Of a DNA stretch of 64,000 nt, positions 1 to 8,726 are shown piece after piece (the stretch's first letter is position 1; every line of letters begins with the position of its first letter). Source of the DNA: Psychroflexus montanilacus (GTDB lineage Bacteria; Bacteroidota; Bacteroidia; Flavobacteriales; Flavobacteriaceae). A program made the translations under genes and the position numbers. Under the pieces are notes generated by a model that was not told the origin of the DNA, made no database searches, and saw nothing but the letters and a program-made list of their open reading frames with translations. The stretch spans positions 394,042-458,041 of the forward strand of contig NZ_JAIQZC010000002.1 in assembly GCF_020164535.1 (NCBI RefSeq), read 5' to 3'.

Positions 1-757
1 TAAAGATGTCAAAGTCTTTGGTGTACTCCAGCCAGTCGGCTTTAGGCATACCTCCGGTAAAGGTTATGGGTAAATCATGCTCACTGGCGTAAGTTTTACA
101 ATCCTCTATAGAATCGTCTTTAAACGGGCCTACCATACTGAGTTTAGCCTGAGGATGGGTTTTTAGCAATTCTTGTAAAACCTTGAGGGCTAATAGAGGA
201 TTGTAAATATGAGCAAAGGACCTAACCCATAACAGATGCGGCTGAAATTGCCGACGCTGCTTAAAGCTGTAGTTCTCTAAATTAATCGTATTGGGGATGT
301 AGCTTAAGTTGGTATAGCCTGCCTTTTCAAAATGATGCATGAGATAGGCAGAGGGAGCCACATTGACTTTGGCTCTGCCAAATAAACGCTGACACTGCTT
401 GGGATGGGAGCTTAAGCGATGTGGGAGATTACCCCCATGTAAGATAGGGATGTAATTCAACTTTAACCGAAAAGCCAACTGACTCACTAAATACGCATAC
501 CAAAAGGCAGAGGTACTATAGGTATCAATTAGCAAAACATGAGTCTTGGATCGGTGCTTAATCACCATCAAAAGCATGTCTAATAAGCGAAGAACCTGAT
601 TCTTCTGGCTTGAACCAGATATCACCTCATAGCCTTCAGCTTTTAGCTGACTTGACAACACCTCAACCGTAGACACATTTCTCCCCTTAAGCGACAGCTT
701 GTTGCCGAGGTACAGAAGCTGTTTTGGTTTTGTTTTTTTTCTTTGGTTTTGAGGCAT
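1..757 (-). CDS. Glycosyltransferase family 4, 3' end cut by window edge
   Basis: This partial gene runs off the left edge. The reverse strand reads through without a stop from an ATG at 757, giving about 252 residues. The N-terminus (MPQNQRKKTKPKQLLYLGNK, then LSLKGRNVSTVEVLSSQL) is the GT-B donor-loop start typical of GT4 enzymes. A VAPSAYLMHHFEKAGY stretch and an IPNTINLENY segment follow, as in the domain linker of this family. The part that should carry the EX7E motif lies outside the window. The ATG start overlaps the upstream polymerase gene by 71 nt; an in-frame GTG near 676 would remove most of the overlap but would delete the conserved YLGNK strand, so I prefer the ATG. Likely role: cytoplasmic transfer of a sugar to a lipid-linked glycan. 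Confidence 0.8.
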   Translation of the reverse strand, partial: MPQNQRKKTKPKQLLYLGNKLSLKGRNVSTVEVLSSQLKAEGYEVISGSSQKNQVLRLLDMLLMVIKHRSKTHVLLIDTYSTSAFWYAYLVSQLAFRLKLNYIPILHGGNLPHRLSSHPKQCQRLFGRAKVNVAPSAYLMHHFEKAGYTNLSYIPNTINLENYSFKQRRQFQPHLLWVRSFAHIYNPLLALKVLQELLKTHPQAKLSMVGPFKDDSIEDCKTYASEHDLPITFTGGMPKADWLEYTKDFDIF

Positions 758-2078
758 AAGTAATGGTTAATAAAGCAAATCCATAAATAAATCCAGGCAA
801 AGCGACCCGCATCGCAGAGTGGTTAATGGTCAAAAACCAGAAAGCGACGAAAGGCAGCATCAACAGGTTTCTGTTTTTAGATAAAAAGAAAGCTAAAGGT
901 ATGAGTAGTAAAACTAAAAGTGCAACTATACCAAGAATTCCATGTTCAGCTAACATTCTAGTCACTTCGTTATGACTGGCTAAATTAGATCCTTCTTCTT
1001 CAATTCTAAAAAACTTACCCATCCCAACCCCTACGCCTAGAAAAGGATCTTCTAAAAAAGCTTCAAGTTCTTGACTCAAAATATCTCCTCTACCTGATGT
1101 AATATCCTGTTCTTCTCCTAAAGCATTTTTACCAGTATATCGGTTTAATATCAACCCTTTCGTTACTGTCATCGCGATCCCCCATAATAAAAACCCTCCA
1201 ATGCCAAGAGAGATTAATTTTACAGTAGCCTTTGCTTTTCTAATTAGAGAAGCCCAATTGATAAAAAGTAAAGTAAATATTAACATCATCAGGATTGCAG
1301 TAATAAGCCCTCCCCTTGAAAAGGTTAACAAACACCTGTAGGTTAGCAAGCCTAAAAAACCAATATTGATTAGGTTTAAAAGTAAGTTCTTATATGGTAT
1401 TAAAAATCTGATATAAGTAAAAAACATACCTAAGCCTAAAATGGTGGCTACCTGATTCCCACTATAGCCACCAGATGTGGCTGCATTAGATTCTGTCGTG
1501 AATACGATCTGCTCCATAGGTGGAGCATACAAAATAATGTAAACCACCATCCCAAGAATGGGTAAAATCATCAGATCAATAATTTTAAGAAGTACTCCAA
1601 ATTTAATTTGCTTCTGATAGCAAAACAAGGCCGTTGCAAATAAAGATAATGGACCCGATAGATTAAATAAAATAGTTTTTCTAAAACTCTGGTCGAAATA
1701 ATCAAAATTCAAATAAGAGACGATAACACCTGGAAGCAGTAGTAATAAAAAGACCAAAACAGGCCAGGCTTTTAGTTTAAAGCCTTCATACAGCATTCCC
1801 AACAACATAAAGAAAATCACAAGATATTTACCCAGTTCCCAGAAAGGCATAGCTTTCGTCATTCTTAAAAAAATTTCTGCTGCAGCTATATAAGCCGCAG
1901 CGCCAAGCGCGTAGTAGGTCTTTTCTTTTTTGGTGACAATTTGGTATATGAAGTAAACGACAATTCCTAATAAATACAGTTGAGCAAAAGCTCGTATCTG
2001 ACTTACGACCACACCAACACCAACATGAAATGCCAATCCTTTTAAGTGCTGAAAACTTGGTTTATCTAAGCCGAACAT
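687..2078 (-). CDS. O-antigen polymerase/ligase-like membrane protein (Wzy/WaaL family)
   Basis: This 463-residue protein is almost entirely hydrophobic, with roughly ten to twelve predicted membrane spans and a basic tail (KPKKKNKTKTAS). A large periplasmic loop near residues 320-375 contains GRGDILSQ, an LEDPFLGVGVGMGKF segment and ASHNEVTRMLAEHGILG. This pattern (SGR..., P.GVG.G, H.N....L.E.G..G) is the Wzy_C/O-antigen ligase signature. The family either polymerises undecaprenyl-linked repeat units or ligates finished glycan to lipid A core; sequence alone does not separate these. The gene overlaps the upstream glycosyltransferase by 17 nt and the downstream one by 71 nt, so the three are co-transcribed. 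Since an ABC exporter is present in the same locus, ligase is a reasonable alternative to polymerase. Confidence 0.8.
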   Translation of the reverse strand: MFGLDKPSFQHLKGLAFHVGVGVVVSQIRAFAQLYLLGIVVYFIYQIVTKKEKTYYALGAAAYIAAAEIFLRMTKAMPFWELGKYLVIFFMLLGMLYEGFKLKAWPVLVFLLLLLPGVIVSYLNFDYFDQSFRKTILFNLSGPLSLFATALFCYQKQIKFGVLLKIIDLMILPILGMVVYIILYAPPMEQIVFTTESNAATSGGYSGNQVATILGLGMFFTYIRFLIPYKNLLLNLINIGFLGLLTYRCLLTFSRGGLITAILMMLIFTLLFINWASLIRKAKATVKLISLGIGGFLLWGIAMTVTKGLILNRYTGKNALGEEQDITSGRGDILSQELEAFLEDPFLGVGVGMGKFFRIEEEGSNLASHNEVTRMLAEHGILGIVALLVLLLIPLAFFLSKNRNLLMLPFVAFWFLTINHSAMRVALPGFIYGFALLTITYASKPKKKNKTKTASVPRQQAVA

Positions 2079-3204
2079 TTAAAATTTTTTCTTTTAGCGC
2101 TTTGTTATAAAATTCATAGGTAAATCGCCGGGCAAAGGTATAATTTTTAAGCCTAAGCTCGTGAAGTTCGTCTATTGTAAAATCTGACAGCTCAACTAAA
2201 CTTTCCACTAAAGCTCTAGATGATAATTCTTGCAAAACAAACCCATTATCGCCATGAGTGATATAATCTTCAATACAGGACACCTTTGAGACGATAGGCA
2301 TACAGCCATAAGCCATGGCTTCACCTACGACTTTAGGAAAGCCTTCAGATTTCGAGGGTAAGATTAAAGCATCTGACTGAGCTAAGATGCTATGCACTTC
2401 AGGTTTGGGTAAAAAGCCATGAAAATAGATTGTCATCTTCAACTGTTGGGCTAGCTCTTCATACTTAGCCCGTTCAGGCCCATCCCCAATAAAATGAATA
2501 GTTTTGACCTGAATATGCTCAGGAAGCTTTTTTAATGCCTCCAGAATTAGGGGGACGCCTTTATGTTCATTTAAGGCGCCTACAAAACAAAGTATCCAGC
2601 CCTGGTCTTTTGGATTTGACTTCTGATATAATGCTGATTTGGCTTGTGTATAGGTATCTTCAGTAAAACACGGATTATCAAAACTTAAAAATTGAGGTTT
2701 AGTTTCCCAATTACCGTTGTAAGTGACCTGCGTTTCAGGTTCAATGTAATTTTGAAGCCATTGCTTCTGTAGTCGATTCCCTAAAGGCATATCAGGATCT
2801 ACCCAGTTTCCCGCATACTTCACCCAGTAAGGCTTGGTAGAGAACCATTTCAAATACGGCAATACATAAAGCCCCATCCCGGTAGGCGCCCGAAAATGAA
2901 TAATATCAGCTTTCTGAATGCCCTTCTGAATTTGTCTCAAATTCGAAAGGGCTGTCAAAGCGATGTTCAATTTCTTTAAACCTTTCCCGCCTGAAGGTTT
3001 TAAAGGGATAAATGTTATGTTGTCAGTATCGGCATACACTAAACTACTTTTTGGAGGTTGTCCTTCATGCAAAGGTGCCACATGAATAATGCGATCAAAG
3101 ATGCCCAGTAAATGATTGATCTCCGTCACCGTCGATCCCCAGGCTTTGATGATACCGTTTTCATCTTGATAATGTTCAGTATGGGAGATGATGCAGAGGG
3201 TCAT
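2062..3204 (-). CDS. Glycosyltransferase family 4
   Basis: This 380-residue protein has GT-B architecture. The C-terminal half has the nucleotide-sugar domain, with an ILCFVGALNEHKGVPLILEAL strand-helix near residues 204-224, an IGDGPER turn, and an EX7E motif in SEGFPKVVGEAMAYG near residue 288 that would bind the donor. The Glycos_transf_1 family uses retaining chemistry and acts on lipid-linked acceptors at the inner membrane face; donor and acceptor cannot be predicted. The ATG start overlaps nothing upstream: a 117-nt spacer of GTTGTTCG-type short repeats separates it from a four-helix bundle gene. Its 3' end overlaps the polymerase gene by 17 nt, indicating translational coupling. Confidence 0.88.
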   Translation of the reverse strand: MTLCIISHTEHYQDENGIIKAWGSTVTEINHLLGIFDRIIHVAPLHEGQPPKSSLVYADTDNITFIPLKPSGGKGLKKLNIALTALSNLRQIQKGIQKADIIHFRAPTGMGLYVLPYLKWFSTKPYWVKYAGNWVDPDMPLGNRLQKQWLQNYIEPETQVTYNGNWETKPQFLSFDNPCFTEDTYTQAKSALYQKSNPKDQGWILCFVGALNEHKGVPLILEALKKLPEHIQVKTIHFIGDGPERAKYEELAQQLKMTIYFHGFLPKPEVHSILAQSDALILPSKSEGFPKVVGEAMAYGCMPIVSKVSCIEDYITHGDNGFVLQELSSRALVESLVELSDFTIDELHELRLKNYTFARRFTYEFYNKALKEKILNVRLR

Positions 3205-3321
3205 ATGCGTTTTTAGTTGAGCGTTTGGCGTTGTTCGTTCGGCGTTGTTCGTTTTCTGTTGTGTGTTGTCAGATAGCGGTTGTCAATTGACAGTAAACCA
3301 TGAACGTTGTACTGTAAACTA

Positions 3322-3672
3322 TTAGCTATTTTTCTTTAAAAATCGAATTAACCCGTGAATGATCTTCTTCACAGTTTCCGTTTGATTAAAAACTTGATGA
3401 TCTGATTTGATTAATTTTAATCTCGAAGCTATAATGAGCTGAGTTTCTAGTTCCAAAGACGAACCTAAAGCAATTTCAACAAATCGTTTATAGTCTTTAT
3501 TAGAGTTTCTACTTTGCCCTTCAGCTATATTTGATGGAATGGAAACAGATGCCCTTCTCAATTGACTTACCAATCCAAACTTTTCTTCATTTGGAAAGTC
3601 CTGGGTTAATTCATAAACAAGTTGAACCAGCTTCATTGATTCTTTCCACGCATCAAGATCTTTGTAATCCAT
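3322..3672 (-). CDS. Four-helix bundle protein, S23/IVP family (copy 1)
   Basis: This 116-residue protein is of the family first known from 23S rRNA intervening sequences. Diagnostic blocks are YKDLDAWKESMKLV at the N-terminus, FGLVSQLRRASVSIPSNIAEG in the middle and an SLELETQLIIA helix. The whole chain is predicted as four amphipathic helices. No enzymatic residues are evident and the family's role outside rRNA is unknown; Avd of diversity-generating retroelements has the same fold. It lies alone between two glycosyltransferases, flanked on both sides by spacers of short repeats, with a candidate TATATTTG promoter element 123 nt upstream. Two paralogues occur in this window (12767-13108 and 31713-32081). 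Confidence 0.88.
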   Translation of the reverse strand: MDYKDLDAWKESMKLVQLVYELTQDFPNEEKFGLVSQLRRASVSIPSNIAEGQSRNSNKDYKRFVEIALGSSLELETQLIIASRLKLIKSDHQVFNQTETVKKIIHGLIRFLKKNS

Positions 3673-3794
3673 TGCAATAGTTTTTCGTTATTCGTTGAGC
3701 GCCTACTGTTGCTCGCTTTTCGTTTAATGTTATGCGCTTTCATCTGATATTAAACTATTAGCGGTAAACTGTGAACGATAAACTGTAAACGAGA

Positions 3795-3802
3795 CAAATA
3801 TA
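3795..3802 (-). promoter_or_regulatory. Candidate Bacteroidetes -7 promoter element
   Basis: On the minus strand this reads TATATTTG, a full match to the TAnnTTTG consensus of Bacteroidetes sigma-ABfr promoters. It would start transcription of the four-helix bundle gene with a leader of about 120 nt. No convincing -33 TTTG was identified. Confidence 0.4.
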
Positions 3803-3821
3803 CGACTATACCATTATACCA

Positions 3822-4919
3822 CTATTCGAACTCCCCCAACACCTCCACATATTGCTTTCCGATTTTATCCCAGGTAAAATGAGTGCTCCAGGCTTTGGCC
3901 TGTTTAGCATATTGACTTTTGTTAGTAATGATTTTATTGACTGCCGTGAAAATTTGAGGGACATCATGAGGATTAACCAGAAGTCCAGAATACTCCTGCC
4001 TAATCGCATCTTCAATGCCACAGTTGATGCTGCCGATGGCTGGCAATCCCACAGCATTGGCTTCCAGAATCGCAATGCCGAAGCCTTCCACATCACCAGT
4101 AGTGGTTTGCTCACTGAGCATCATAAATACATCGGATTGTTGCAGCAGTTGAAATTTCTCTTTTTCTATCACTCGGCCGTGAAACTGAACATACTTTTCA
4201 ATGTTTAAGCTTTTCGCCAACTCCATCAACTGCTTTTGATTGGTCGGAATGCCTACACAATGGTAAATCAGTTTTGGATAAGCCTTTAAAAGTTGAGGCA
4301 GAGCTTTGATGACGTTATGCTGACCTTTACGTTGGGTTAAGTTACCCACGGTAATGAGTTGTATAGTAACTGAATGTTGAATAGAAAAATCCTCAACTTC
4401 AAATTTCGGTTTGTCAAATCCGTTAGGAATCACACTGGTGGATGTTAAACCTAAATCTTCAATCAATTTGAGTGTAAATCGTGAAACGGAAATCACATGA
4501 TCCAAGCGTTTTAAAGACCAGTTGGTGAAGGTCCTGGCTAACGCATTGGAAAGCTGAACTTCACTGCCATGAATGATCGCCACTATAGGCTTTGAAGAGA
4601 ACAAGGATAAAACTCCGCCCACCCACAACGGAAATTTACCAGAGACTAACAATAAATCATTTGACTTCAGCGACTTAAAACTGGTCAATAAACGTTGAAT
4701 GTAAGTGATGACGATAGTTGACTTGCGTTTGACCCGAACCACTGAAAACTTTTGCTTGCTATCAAACTCACGTTCTTCTGCTCCATCTTCAGAACGCTGA
4801 TCGGCCACCACAATCACCTCATAAAACTCAGATAAATAGTTCGCCAGCTGATGGGCATGATTGCCAATTCCCCCTGGTTGGGGAGGGAGCTCGGAAGTGA
4901 GGAAGAGGATTTTTTTCAA
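3822..4919 (-). CDS. Glycosyltransferase family 4
   Basis: This 365-residue GT-B enzyme begins MKKILFLTSELPPQPGGIG, the classic GT4 N-terminal strand and glycine loop (PGGIGNHAHQLA). The C-terminal domain carries ITVGNLTQRKGQHNVIKAL and the EX7E motif in VEGFGIAILEANAVG. The start codon is TTG: no ATG lies upstream in frame and the protein starts exactly at the expected first strand. The start region (TTGAAAAAAATC) and upstream spacer closely resemble those of the neighbouring deacetylase gene, so both may have inherited a duplicated 5' region. Role: addition of one sugar to the growing lipid-linked glycan; substrate unknown. Confidence 0.88.
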   Translation of the reverse strand: MKKILFLTSELPPQPGGIGNHAHQLANYLSEFYEVIVVADQRSEDGAEEREFDSKQKFSVVRVKRKSTIVITYIQRLLTSFKSLKSNDLLLVSGKFPLWVGGVLSLFSSKPIVAIIHGSEVQLSNALARTFTNWSLKRLDHVISVSRFTLKLIEDLGLTSTSVIPNGFDKPKFEVEDFSIQHSVTIQLITVGNLTQRKGQHNVIKALPQLLKAYPKLIYHCVGIPTNQKQLMELAKSLNIEKYVQFHGRVIEKEKFQLLQQSDVFMMLSEQTTTGDVEGFGIAILEANAVGLPAIGSINCGIEDAIRQEYSGLLVNPHDVPQIFTAVNKIITNKSQYAKQAKAWSTHFTWDKIGKQYVEVLGEFE

Positions 4920-4929
4920 GTTCGTTTTA

Positions 4930-5059
4930 AGTTTACTGTTGTTCGTTGAGCGTTTATTTTTACGGTCGTTCGTTGTTCGTTGTCCGTTGACGGTAGCCGT
5001 GAACCATCAACTATAGACAAATATACAACTACAGAAGGATTTAACTAAACACCCTCCTT
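4930..5059. repeat. Long spacer repeat, copy 1 (left of deacetylase gene)
   Basis: About 130 bp closely matching 6039-6169 in the same orientation. Shared segments include GAACCATCAACTATAGACAA, ATATACAA, ACAGAAGGATT and AACTAAACACCCTCCTT. The left half is made of GTTGTTCGTTG-type short repeats. The two copies flank the 5214-6029 gene as direct repeats. Each contains a TATATTTG promoter element on the minus strand. Confidence 0.75.
5018..5025 (-). promoter_or_regulatory. Candidate Bacteroidetes -7 promoter element
   Basis: Minus strand TATATTTG, matching TAnnTTTG, inside a duplicated spacer. It is placed to transcribe the glycosyltransferase at 3822-4919 with a leader of about 90-95 nt made of short repeats. 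Confidence 0.45.
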
Positions 5060-5213
5060 GCCCTGACTTTGCCATGATAGACAGCCAGGCTACCTCACTT
5101 ATTCAAGCTCAGCACAGGCTAGGGATGGATTTCTCCTATAACTATCCCCTTCGGAGGGCTTAGATTGTCGACTGTGAACTGTCAACTGTCAACTGTCAAC
5201 TAAAAACTGGAAA

Positions 5214-6029
5214 CTATTTCTCCAAATCCATCGGCCTTACGAATTCAATGTCTTGACCAGAAGCTATCAACTGTTCCAAAAAGTTTTTAAAATTCGCCAG
5301 GCTCTCTTTTTTGTTAGGGAAATCCAACATTAAGGGGTGGGCGCTGATGGTGTAGGTTGGATGATTAGTATTCAGAATATGATCTACGATATAAGAGTCA
5401 AAACCCGTGTAGTGATTTTCCAGAACGGTGATCCCTTTGTAATTGATCACTCGCCCTGTAGGATTACGTTTGACTTTGAACAGTTTTTGAACTATGGTTT
5501 TAAAAGTCACCCTTACCCATTTGTATTGGTTCTTTTTCAATAATTTAATAATCGACTCATTATCTGCAGCCTTAAAAAAAGGATACACACCACGGTCTCC
5601 CCAACTAAAAGCACCACGCTTTAGCCATGACATAGGTCGGTTATGTGGAGGCACAAAGCCTGTTATTTTTTGTTGATTTCCAATCGCCTTTTCCAGCGCT
5701 AACTGACTTCTTTTTAAGCTCTTATCTACCTGATTCCACTGAAAAATCGAGGACCATTCGTGTCGCCAGGAATGCGAAGCTACTTCATGACCGCGATCAT
5801 GTATCTCTTTAATTAACTTTGGAAAAGTATAAGGCTCAATCCCTTCTTCTGCTGAAAATCCAGTAATCGCAAAACAGCAATTAATTTGATACTGATCAAG
5901 AAGGTCTAAAACTAGTTTGACCTGATCCTGCTCTCGTTTGAGATTTGAATAATTATAGTTATATGGGTAAGAGGCGTTGATAAGTCCTATTGCCCCGTCA
6001 AAATCCCAGATTAAAATGATTTTTTTCAA
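5214..6029 (-). CDS. Polysaccharide deacetylase (NodB homology domain)
   Basis: This 271-residue protein resembles carbohydrate esterase family 4. The metal-binding motifs are visible: an Asp-x-Asp near the N-terminus (WDFDGAIG, D9 and D11) and SHSWRHEW with H86 and H90. A GFVPPHNRP segment near residues 123-131 probably provides the next conserved loop. It has no signal peptide, so it would act on a cytoplasmic or membrane-facing substrate, removing N-acetyl groups from a precursor sugar; it could also be a catalytically altered relative. The start is TTG (TTGAAAAAAATC), as in the neighbouring GT4. The gene stands alone between two nearly identical spacers (4930-5059 and 6039-6169), like a cassette. 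Confidence 0.8.
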   Translation of the reverse strand: MKKIILIWDFDGAIGLINASYPYNYNYSNLKREQDQVKLVLDLLDQYQINCCFAITGFSAEEGIEPYTFPKLIKEIHDRGHEVASHSWRHEWSSIFQWNQVDKSLKRSQLALEKAIGNQQKITGFVPPHNRPMSWLKRGAFSWGDRGVYPFFKAADNESIIKLLKKNQYKWVRVTFKTIVQKLFKVKRNPTGRVINYKGITVLENHYTGFDSYIVDHILNTNHPTYTISAHPLMLDFPNKKESLANFKNFLEQLIASGQDIEFVRPMDLEK

Positions 6030-6038
6030 TTCGTTGTT

Positions 6039-6169
6039 AGTTTATTGTTGTTCGTTCAGCGTTTATTGTTTACGGTTGTGCGTTTTCCGTTGTCGGTTAA
6101 CGGAAGCTGTGAACCATCAACTATAGACAAATATACAATTACAGAAGGATTCAACTAAACACCCTCCTT
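6039..6169. repeat. Long spacer repeat, copy 2 (right of deacetylase gene)
   Basis: Direct repeat of 4930-5059, about 131 bp, with scattered substitutions concentrated in the short-repeat half. See the first copy for shared segments. Confidence 0.75.
6128..6135 (-). promoter_or_regulatory. Candidate Bacteroidetes -7 promoter element
   Basis: Minus strand TATATTTG within the second spacer copy, placed about 100 nt upstream of the TTG start of the deacetylase gene. Confidence 0.45.
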
Positions 6170-6314
6170 AGTCCTCCCTCACTTCGAGAGGCTCAGTACA
6201 GGCAAGGGATGATTTCCTACATTAACTATCCCCCTTGAGGGCCTGCCTTACTGGTCAGGTAGAGATCATAAAGGTGTTTTTTTGGACGGTGAACTGTCAA
6301 CCAAAAACGAACAA

Positions 6315-7649
6315 CTATTCCAACTCTTCAATCTTCGCGCCTTCCTTCAGCTTATCACTCGCCAAGGACCAGGATTTAAAGACCTGAACCAGCACCAAAG
6401 GGGAAATCAAAATACTTATCAACACACCTACCACCATCATCAACGAGTTACTCTTATAGCGATACGGCATAATGGAACTAGGGACAGTTTTAAGAAGAGC
6501 TAACCTGGCGGCTTCATTTCCATGGTATTTCCTAAATAAATAGACGACACTCGGAATGGGTCTGGGATCCAGCCATTTTTTAGGTCGAAAACCATCCCAG
6601 CTTCCCATCTGGCGTAAGCCTCCAGAACCGACTTTTAAGTGCAGCCGCTTAGCGTAAGGATTAGAAATGTTTTGATAGCCTGCCAGATATGCTCGTAGTC
6701 CAAACTCTCCGTCGCCCATACGTTGCTTTTCAAATTGGCGATCGAATAAACCGATGTCTTTAAAAATGCCTTTTTTCAACAAAACATTACCAGTATCCAG
6801 CTGACTACTGATGCCAAAATGCGCATAATTAGCGGGTATTTTGGCCCCATGAGTTGAAATCGACACTCCTGAGGACAAATCAGACTTAAAATAATCTAAG
6901 GTTTTAAGATGTTCAGTGATCCAATCTGTATCCACTCGGGAATCATCGTCGAAAAGTAAAATATAATTTCCCTTACTTTGTTTGATGGCCTTATTCCTGG
7001 CTAACCAGAGGGCTTTTTCTTCCTGGTATATTAAATTGATATTCAAATTGAATTCTTCATAAAATTCTTTTTGAAAGGGCTCCGACTGGTCGACTACAAT
7101 CACTTCAAAATTAGTATACTCCTGTTGTTCTAAATCTTTCAGCACATCTTTGAGGTAGCTATACCGATTTAAGGTCGGGATGATGACAGACACCAAAGGA
7201 TTCTGCTGAATCAATTCAGATTGAAAATCCTTATACTCTGGGTAATCTATGGGATGTTGATGTTCATTCACATGTTTGACTTGTCGTGTCTTAAAATAGG
7301 CTGTTACTTCTTTAAACGGATTTTTAAACGAGGCTAGTCGAATAAGTAATACGTAGAGCACCCAGGCTTTATGGAAATTTTTTCTAACAAAACGGTATTC
7401 ATCAACAAGTGGAAGGCTTTCAAATTCAGAATACTTGGTAGCCTCTCCAATATAGCCTTTCTGGATCATCCGCCAGGATTGATCATAAACCCTGGCTTCA
7501 TTTGACTGATAGGCTTCGTCTTTAGGAACTTGATCAAAATAAAAAGCATCTAATTTCTCAACTATTGGAAAGACACTTTCTTCGTTTTCTCTAAGAAGAT
7601 GAAAATAATGAGTCGGTTGAACGTATTTGAGAAAATTAAATATTGGCAT
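6315..7649 (-). CDS. Glycosyltransferase family 2
   Basis: This 444-residue protein has a GT-A domain beginning near residue 150 with PLVSVIIPTLNRYSYLKDVL, followed by FEVIVVDQSEPF and the metal-binding FDDDSRVDTDW (DxD-like). The N-terminal 145 residues are an extra domain of unknown role, and one or two hydrophobic segments near the C-terminus (MMVVGVLISILISPLVLV) may anchor it to the membrane. The ATG at 7649 is preferred over a TTG one codon earlier. It is the last gene of a compact run reaching back to 12687, with 20 nt to its upstream neighbour. Expected to be an inverting sugar transferase; donor unknown. Confidence 0.85.
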   Translation of the reverse strand: MPIFNFLKYVQPTHYFHLLRENEESVFPIVEKLDAFYFDQVPKDEAYQSNEARVYDQSWRMIQKGYIGEATKYSEFESLPLVDEYRFVRKNFHKAWVLYVLLIRLASFKNPFKEVTAYFKTRQVKHVNEHQHPIDYPEYKDFQSELIQQNPLVSVIIPTLNRYSYLKDVLKDLEQQEYTNFEVIVVDQSEPFQKEFYEEFNLNINLIYQEEKALWLARNKAIKQSKGNYILLFDDDSRVDTDWITEHLKTLDYFKSDLSSGVSISTHGAKIPANYAHFGISSQLDTGNVLLKKGIFKDIGLFDRQFEKQRMGDGEFGLRAYLAGYQNISNPYAKRLHLKVGSGGLRQMGSWDGFRPKKWLDPRPIPSVVYLFRKYHGNEAARLALLKTVPSSIMPYRYKSNSLMMVVGVLISILISPLVLVQVFKSWSLASDKLKEGAKIEELE

Positions 7650-7669
7650 CAAAAATATATCCTTATTAA

Positions 7670-8689
7670 CTATTCATGTGTAACTAAGCTTAGCATTCTA
7701 TTTAACCAAGAATCTCTTGAAAATTCGTTTATTTTTTCTTTATAAACCTCAATACAGTTTTCTGGTGATTCATATAAATTGAAAGAATTGTCAATCGCCT
7801 GAGAGAGTTCCAACTCACTTTCCTGAGATATCAGGAATCCATAAACACCTTTTTCTATGATATCAACAGCCCCTGTTTTCTCTGCTCCTATGAGGGTACA
7901 TCCATACTGCATTGCTTCAATATATACTTGCCCAAAGGCTTCATTTCTACTTGGTAAAGCAAAAACTCTTGCCTTAGACATATGTTGCAAAACTTCATTA
8001 TGGCTTCTTCTGCCTAAAAAAACAACATTTTTATAATAATTTTTGCTCTTAAACTGCTCAGAATAAGCACCTATAATATGTAGTTCGCTATCTTGAGGTA
8101 AAGACTCTTTAGATAAATTAAATGCCTTTATTAGTAAGTCTGTTCCCTTAACTAGATTACCCTCAGCATTAATAAGGTCGTTACCTACGTGGAGTAAAAT
8201 ATTTTTTTTAAAAATTTCCCCTTTAAATTCAAAATTTATTGAATTAGGTACAACTTGAATTCGATTTTTAAGATGTGGATAAATTTTAACTAATTCACTT
8301 TTCATATTGCTAGACAAAGTTATCATATTGTCTAGACTACGATATCTTAATCTATTTATTAAAGATTTTTTAAAAAATGCGCTTTGATAGGTAGCATACC
8401 ATTTGAAATTAATAAGATAAGAAAGTAAGTCAACATAAATGTTTGATCTAAATGTCGAGATAACAACATCAGGTTTAATTCTTCTGAACACTTTATAATA
8501 CTGCTGAGCCAATAAAAAAAAATGATCGTTTTTATTATAGAAAATAACTTTAATTAAACCATAATCTGCTCTCTTGGTATCAGACAAATGATATACTTCA
8601 TGCCCTTTTTGAGAAAGCTTCAATGCTAAATCCTGGTATTGTTTATGGCTAGGAATATTATTTATTGTATCTACTAATAAAACTCTCAT
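7670..8689 (-). CDS. Glycosyltransferase family 4
   Basis: This 339-residue GT-B enzyme starts MRVLLVDTINNIPSHKQYQD and has VVPNSINFEF at the domain linker, ILLHVGNDLINAEGNLVKGT in the second domain, and EX7E in SRNEAFGQVYIEAMQYGC. The coding sequence is markedly AT-rich compared with genes further left, as are its two upstream neighbours, which may reflect separate acquisition. The ATG start lies 37 nt after the pyruvyl transferase stop. Adds one sugar to the glycan; substrate not predictable. Confidence 0.86.
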   Translation of the reverse strand: MRVLLVDTINNIPSHKQYQDLALKLSQKGHEVYHLSDTKRADYGLIKVIFYNKNDHFFLLAQQYYKVFRRIKPDVVISTFRSNIYVDLLSYLINFKWYATYQSAFFKKSLINRLRYRSLDNMITLSSNMKSELVKIYPHLKNRIQVVPNSINFEFKGEIFKKNILLHVGNDLINAEGNLVKGTDLLIKAFNLSKESLPQDSELHIIGAYSEQFKSKNYYKNVVFLGRRSHNEVLQHMSKARVFALPSRNEAFGQVYIEAMQYGCTLIGAEKTGAVDIIEKGVYGFLISQESELELSQAIDNSFNLYESPENCIEVYKEKINEFSRDSWLNRMLSLVTHE

Positions 8690-8726
8690 ACTCGTGAATT
8701 AATACTTTCTAGCTATTAAAATCAAA

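Noticed and set aside
3322..3672. Avd protein of a diversity-generating retroelement
   Set aside because: The fold is related, but no reverse transcriptase, template repeat or variable repeat is visible in the window; the S23/IVP family fits better.
3852..4208. 118-residue plus-strand reading frame, and the 102-residue minus-strand frame at 3806-4114
   Set aside because: Both overlap the well-supported GT4 gene 3822-4919 in other frames and have no family features.
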